In this document: positions 34,799 to 38,424 of the stretch, piece after piece | Numbering within the stretch: the stretch's first letter is position 1 | Layout: each line of letters starts with the position of its first letter | Assembly (NCBI GenBank): GCA_017472085.1 | Contig: JAFUQZ010000002.1 | Span: forward strand, 1 to 38,424 | From: Akkermansia sp. | GTDB taxonomy: Bacteria; Verrucomicrobiota; Verrucomicrobiia; Verrucomicrobiales; Akkermansiaceae | DNA: 38,424 bases | Direction of reading: 5' to 3' | Position numbers and translations under genes: made by a program | The notes under the pieces: model-generated | The model's input: the letters and a program-made list of their open reading frames with translations, nothing else | Told to the model about the DNA's origin: nothing | The model's database searches: none

Positions 34799-37451
34799 GA
34801 CCGCCGTGGAGGGCATCGGACTCACAGCCATCGGCAGCGGGCAGCTGCAACTGACCCCGCGCGGCATCCTGCCGCGGGCAGAGAGAGCCTTTGCCCGCAG
34901 TGCGGCGCACGGGATGCTGGATCTGGTGCAGCATGGGCTTCCGGTGGGTGCGGACGGCGCGCTGGCGTGGCTGCGGGAGCAGACGCAGCAGCGCCTCATG
35001 CGCTACCTCCGCGCCCTGCGGCGTGCCGATGCTGCCGCGAGTGCCGAATTGAGCGTGACGGCCGAACACGCGGCTGATATGCTGGCCGCCCTGCCGCCGC
35101 TGCAGCAGGGAACGGTGGGGGCGAGCGACATCTGCAGCTGGTTCGCCGGATTGGAGTCCGCTCTGCATGAACGCGCCGCGCAAAGCGGGTGCAGCACGGA
35201 GGAATGGCTCTGCCGACTCGGCGAGGGCTGGCAACAGCTGGGCATGCTCTGCCTGCATCTGGCAGAAAACGGCGGAGCAGATGCGGCAGAAGCCCCCTTT
35301 GCTTTTCTGGCTACCTTCATTCACAAAGCCGGGCAGGATGGCAAGCCGCGGCATGCTCCGCTCGGTCTGGCAGCGCAGATGAATGACAACGCCGCGCTGG
35401 CCGCCCTGCTCCGCCCGCTGCAGCAGGTGGCCGCCGAAAGCGCGTTCTGGCAGCAGCTTATCCGGAACGGAGACATTTACCGCCCCTGTGCCTGGGGTGC
35501 GCGGCGTGCGTATGAATTTCTGGAAAGCCTCCCGCTGCTGGAGGCCGCCGGTATCGAAACCCGCATGGTCAACCTCTGGAAAACGCAACCACCCCGCGCC
35601 GAATTGCAGGTGCAGCTGGAAAAGGCGGGAGAGAGCAAGGACGACCGCGCCCCCTCGCTCAACATCAATTCCCTGCTGCGATTCGTCCCGCGCGTGGTGC
35701 TGGGCAATCAGGCTCTCACGGATGAGGAACTGGCCACGCTGCTGGCGGCAGATGAGGACGGGCTGGTGCGCTTTCGCGGGGAATGGATACGGCTGGATCG
35801 CGAGCGGCTGCAACACCTTCTCAACAGCTGGAGACAGGCTGCCCGCATGGCCGCCGGCGGCATCCCCATGGTCGTGGGCCTGCGCTGGCTGCTCGGCAAA
35901 CGCCCGGAGAACACCGTCAAACTGCCCCCGCCGGAAGAGAATGCACCCGTCACCGCCGCCCCGGAGCTGGAGGAGGCCCTGCGCCGCCTCAGCCTCAACT
36001 CCGCCGAGCCGGATTTACCGGAATCCCTCCTCCGCACCCTGCGCCCATACCAGCGGGAGGGGGTTCGCTTCCTGCTGGGGGTGACGGAAAGCGGCTTCGG
36101 TGCCTGCCTGGCCGATGATATGGGGCTGGGCAAGACCCTGCAGGTGACGGCCTGGCTGGCGCACCTGCACCGGCAGGGGGTACTGGCCCGGCGGGCGGCA
36201 CTCATCGTGGCGCCCGCCTCCCTGCTGAGCAACTGGCAGGAGGAGCTCGCCCGCTTTGCCCCGCAACTGCGCTCCATCCTCCTGCACCCGGACACCCTGA
36301 GTCCCCGGCAGACCGACACCCTGCGGCACGCCCCTGCCCGGCTGCTGGAGGGAGCAGACGTGGCCCTCACCACCTATGGCATGGCCACCCGTCTGTCCGA
36401 ACTGCTGGCGCAGGAAGAACTCCCCGCCCTGGTGCTGGATGAAGCCCAGGCCATTAAGAACGCCGGGTCACAGCGCACAAAAGCCATCCTGCAACTCACC
36501 TCACCGCGCCGTGTGGCCCTCACCGGCACCCCGGTGGAAAACAACCTCAGCGAGCTGCGCTCACTCTTCGATTTCCTGACCCCGGGTCTGCTGGGCAGCG
36601 AAAAGGAATTCAACGCGCTGGTGCAGCGCATGGGCACAGATTTAAGCCCGCTGCGGAAGCGCATCCGCCCCTTTCTGCTGCGGCGGCTCAAGAGCGACCC
36701 CGACCTGCTGCCGGAGCTCCCCCCGAAGACCGAACAACCGGCCTACTGCCTGCTCACCCCGGAGCAGACCCGCCTCTATGCCCACGAGGTGGAGAGCCTG
36801 CGGGCCGTCATCGCTGAGCCCGACCCGCAGACGCGTCTGAGCCTGGTGCTGCCCCTGCTCAGCCGCCTCAAACAAATCTGCAACCACCCCGCCCAATACC
36901 GGGGCGAGGGCTACTTTGACCCCGCCGCCAGCGGCAAAATGCAGCGATTGGGCCACCTGGCGCGCGCCATCGCCGCCGCCGGCGATTCCTGCCTGGTGTT
37001 CACCCAGTACCGCAGCACCATCGAGCCCCTGCACGACTTCCTGGCGGGTATCTTCGGTGCTCCCGGGCTCACCCTCCACGGCGGCACCCCGCTGGCAGAG
37101 CGCCGCGAGCGCGTGGCTGCCTTCCGGCATCCCGGCGGCCCACGCTTCTTCATCCTTTCCCTCAAAGCCGCCGGCACCGGGCTCACCCTCACCCGTGCCC
37201 GCCACGTCATCCACTTCGACCGCTGGTGGAACCCGGCGGTGGAAAACCAGGCCAGCGACCGCGCCTACCGCATCGGCCAGACCCAACCGGTGCTCATCCA
37301 CCCGCTCATCTGCCGCGGCACCATCGAGGAAAACATCCACCGCATGCTCACCGCCAAGCGAGCCCTGGCAGATAATCTGCTTGCCGGAGGCTTGGAAAAG
37401 CTGCTCCTGAACCTCCCGCCGGAGCAATTGGCAGAACTACTGGGGGTGTGA
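34797..37451 (+). CDS. SNF2-family DEAD-like helicase/ATPase
   Basis: This 884-residue protein is a Swi2/Snf2-type ATPase that translocates on double-stranded DNA; bacterial members (HepA/RapA-like or HelZ-like) remodel protein-DNA complexes, but the exact role is unknown. Residues 1-400 hold a poorly conserved N-terminal part ending in a SNF2-associated domain (LRFVPRVVLGNQALTDEELA). The motor follows: LRPYQREGVRFLL, Walker A ADDMGLGKT, motif Ia ALIVAPASLLSNW, the DEAQ box (LVLDEAQAIKN), LTGTPVENNLSELRSLFDF, LKQICNHP, and helicase C-terminal motifs SLKAAGTGLTLTRA and DRAYRIGQTQPV. GGGAGGG six nt before ATG 34797 supports this start, although a promoter overlaps it and GTG 34806 is the alternative. 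Confidence 0.9.
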   Translation: MTAVEGIGLTAIGSGQLQLTPRGILPRAERAFARSAAHGMLDLVQHGLPVGADGALAWLREQTQQRLMRYLRALRRADAAASAELSVTAEHAADMLAALPPLQQGTVGASDICSWFAGLESALHERAAQSGCSTEEWLCRLGEGWQQLGMLCLHLAENGGADAAEAPFAFLATFIHKAGQDGKPRHAPLGLAAQMNDNAALAALLRPLQQVAAESAFWQQLIRNGDIYRPCAWGARRAYEFLESLPLLEAAGIETRMVNLWKTQPPRAELQVQLEKAGESKDDRAPSLNINSLLRFVPRVVLGNQALTDEELATLLAADEDGLVRFRGEWIRLDRERLQHLLNSWRQAARMAAGGIPMVVGLRWLLGKRPENTVKLPPPEENAPVTAAPELEEALRRLSLNSAEPDLPESLLRTLRPYQREGVRFLLGVTESGFGACLADDMGLGKTLQVTAWLAHLHRQGVLARRAALIVAPASLLSNWQEELARFAPQLRSILLHPDTLSPRQTDTLRHAPARLLEGADVALTTYGMATRLSELLAQEELPALVLDEAQAIKNAGSQRTKAILQLTSPRRVALTGTPVENNLSELRSLFDFLTPGLLGSEKEFNALVQRMGTDLSPLRKRIRPFLLRRLKSDPDLLPELPPKTEQPAYCLLTPEQTRLYAHEVESLRAVIAEPDPQTRLSLVLPLLSRLKQICNHPAQYRGEGYFDPAASGKMQRLGHLARAIAAAGDSCLVFTQYRSTIEPLHDFLAGIFGAPGLTLHGGTPLAERRERVAAFRHPGGPRFFILSLKAAGTGLTLTRARHVIHFDRWWNPAVENQASDRAYRIGQTQPVLIHPLICRGTIEENIHRMLTAKRALADNLLAGGLEKLLLNLPPEQLAELLGV

Positions 37452-37473
37452 GTCAGCTCGGAGACGCAGCCTC

Positions 37474-37549
37474 CTTTCACGTGAGCCCCACGAACTTTCA
37501 CGCGCAGCTTTCACAGGGTGCAAATCCATTTCACGCAATAGCTTTCACC
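37474..37549 (+). repeat. Degenerate repeats built on CTTTCAC
   Basis: Five copies of (C/A)TTTCAC start at 37474, 37495, 37508, 37528 and 37542. The spacings of 21, 13, 20 and 14 bp add up to two 34-bp units. The array lies between the SNF2 stop and the terminator of the convergent PEP-CTERM gene. The function is unknown. Confidence 0.5.
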
Positions 37550-37566
37550 TGTGAACAGATTACAAA

Positions 37567-37600
37567 GAAAACGCTGCCACCCGTGCAAGGCAGCAACGTT
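37567..37600 (-). terminator. Terminator of the PEP-CTERM gene
   Basis: A short GC-rich stem (GCTGCC with GGCAGC, extended by a G-T pair) with a loop of about 10 nt, followed on the minus strand by TTTTCTTT. Confidence 0.6.
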
Positions 37601-37628
37601 TGAAATTGTCCGGTCTGTCAGGCAAGCT

Positions 37629-38297
37629 TTACTTGCGGCGACGCCGGGCAGCCAGACCGGCCAGCGCCAGCAGGCTCAGCGTAGCCGTGGTCGGCTCCGG
37701 AACAGCGGGAGCAGCAGAAACAGGAGTGCTCAGCGTTACCGTGGTCACAGGCACATATATACCTTCCCAACTGTTAAGTCCGCTGCTCGTGTAAGTACCC
37801 CAACCGCCGGGAATTTGAGCAGAGAAACTGTTCGTAACAGAGGTACCCCACTGCACAGCAGCTGCCTGATATCCTTCCATTGTTCCCAGAGTAGAATCAT
37901 CTGCTGTGGCAGCCACATACAGGAACTGATAGCGGTCGGAAGAATTCACGGTGATGCCGTCGAAGGTCAGCGTGAACGTGGTGTTGGCGGCAAACTGGAC
38001 AGTAGAGGAAGTGCCCAGGAAAGCACCCACCGTGCCATCTGCATCGTACTCGTACACAGCAACCTTCATGTCGTCAGAAGAACCGTTGGAGCGGGACAGC
38101 AGGGTGATGCTGTCAAGATTGAGGATAGTATCGGAGGGCACATCCGTGGTCAGATAGGAGCTGTTGTCAAAAGCCAGCGTGAAGCCATAGTAGTTACCCT
38201 GAGCACTATCGCCGGACTTCCCGGGAGTGGAGGCCGTATAGGTATCAGCCATGGCAAGGCCGGAAAGAGCCAGCAAAGCAATGATCGTCTTTTTCAT
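37629..38297 (-). CDS. PEP-CTERM sorting domain-containing secreted protein
   Basis: A 222-residue exported protein with a signal peptide (MKKTIIALLALSGLAMA). A Thr/Ser-rich beta-sandwich-like body of about 180 residues follows. The C-terminal sorting tail VPEPTTATLSLLALAGLAARRRRK (in two parts: the PEP motif at residues 200-202, then a helix and an Arg cluster) is the PEP-CTERM signal recognised by an exosortase. Such proteins are often linked to exopolysaccharide and are common in Akkermansia-type Verrucomicrobiota. The body has no catalytic motif I can name. A -10-like TATACT lies about 110 bp upstream, and the immediate leader is A/C-rich with no Shine-Dalgarno sequence. No exosortase gene is in the window. 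Confidence 0.88.
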   Translation of the reverse strand: MKKTIIALLALSGLAMADTYTASTPGKSGDSAQGNYYGFTLAFDNSSYLTTDVPSDTILNLDSITLLSRSNGSSDDMKVAVYEYDADGTVGAFLGTSSTVQFAANTTFTLTFDGITVNSSDRYQFLYVAATADDSTLGTMEGYQAAAVQWGTSVTNSFSAQIPGGWGTYTSSGLNSWEGIYVPVTTVTLSTPVSAAPAVPEPTTATLSLLALAGLAARRRRK

Positions 38298-38407
38298 TTG
38301 TGTTTATGTTTTCTATTTGTTTGTTGTTTTGGCTGCGAGCTGCCCGGGGATACCCAGTTCTACGCGCGATGGAATGCTGAGAGACCCGCCACACACCCGC
38401 TGCGCGC

Positions 38408-38413
38408 AGTATA
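38408..38413 (-). promoter_or_regulatory. -10 box candidate for the PEP-CTERM gene
   Basis: TATACT on the minus strand; the -35 box would fall beyond the end of the window. The leader would be about 105 nt and end in the A/C-rich stretch 38298-38325. No other feature is seen in 38298-38424. Confidence 0.35.
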
Positions 38414-38424
38414 TCGCATTCCGA

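Noticed and set aside
37501..37560. CTTTCAC array or tRNA-like GGTGCAAATCC as a CRISPR or tRNA
   Set aside because: The repeats are too short and degenerate for CRISPR, and no acceptor or anticodon stems can be drawn.

Overview
The window looks like chromosomal DNA of a GC-rich Verrucomicrobiota bacterium, probably Akkermansia-like. The clues are a short secreted protein with a PEP-CTERM tail, a second small secreted EF-hand protein, Gram-negative envelope genes (a tripartite efflux pump with an outer-membrane lipoprotein, and PBP2) and the style of the housekeeping proteins. The assignment is inferred from protein character, not from a marker-gene comparison. I see no rRNA, tRNA or CRISPR array.

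Layout. 1-6.6 kb: a secreted membrane-anchored protein of unknown function, alaS, then lipid genes (pssA, an acyltransferase-3 protein, fabG). 6.6-7.1 kb: a strong terminator followed directly by an ORF-less group II (IIC-like) intron. 7.1-8.0 kb: a GT2 glycosyltransferase on the minus strand. 8.1-10.7 kb: clpB, full length except for one missing base in the first Walker A region. 10.8-15.1 kb: ispE, overlapped by a tandem AsnC/AhbA-AhbB-like protein, then a PBP2-type transpeptidase. 15.2-20.1 kb: a MacA / ATPase / permease / TolC-type efflux operon. 20.2-26.4 kb: a membrane protein, an AAA/DUF4143 ATPase, a two-domain M16 peptidase and a bifunctional NAD(P)HX repair enzyme. 26.4-28.7 kb: an AT-rich type II restriction-modification island (Eco47II-like endonuclease plus an HTH-fused C5 methyltransferase) inserted ahead of rpoZ. 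28.8-31.1 kb: rpoZ, smpB, murA. 31.2-32.2 kb: the EF-hand protein (minus). 32.4-33.9 kb: a class II Fic protein bracketed by 54-bp imperfect direct repeats that carry a palindrome. 33.9-38.3 kb: rph (minus), a SNF2-family helicase, and the PEP-CTERM protein (minus).

Most interesting signals. (1) The Fic gene lies between two 54-bp repeats (49/54 identical). A perfect 27-bp palindrome sits against its -35 box, and the upstream repeat reads like the tail of a second Fic C-terminus. (2) At least nine genes have a recognisable TTGnnn-N16-18-TAnnnT promoter whose -10 box ends only 6-11 nt before the start codon, so very short-leader or leaderless mRNAs seem common here. (3) The intron sits 5 nt beyond a terminator stem, as expected for group IIC introns. 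(4) In the R-M island a perfect 21-bp palindrome overlaps the -35 box of the endonuclease promoter, next to a methyltransferase that carries its own DNA-binding domain, and a 40-codon ORF overlaps the methyltransferase stop.
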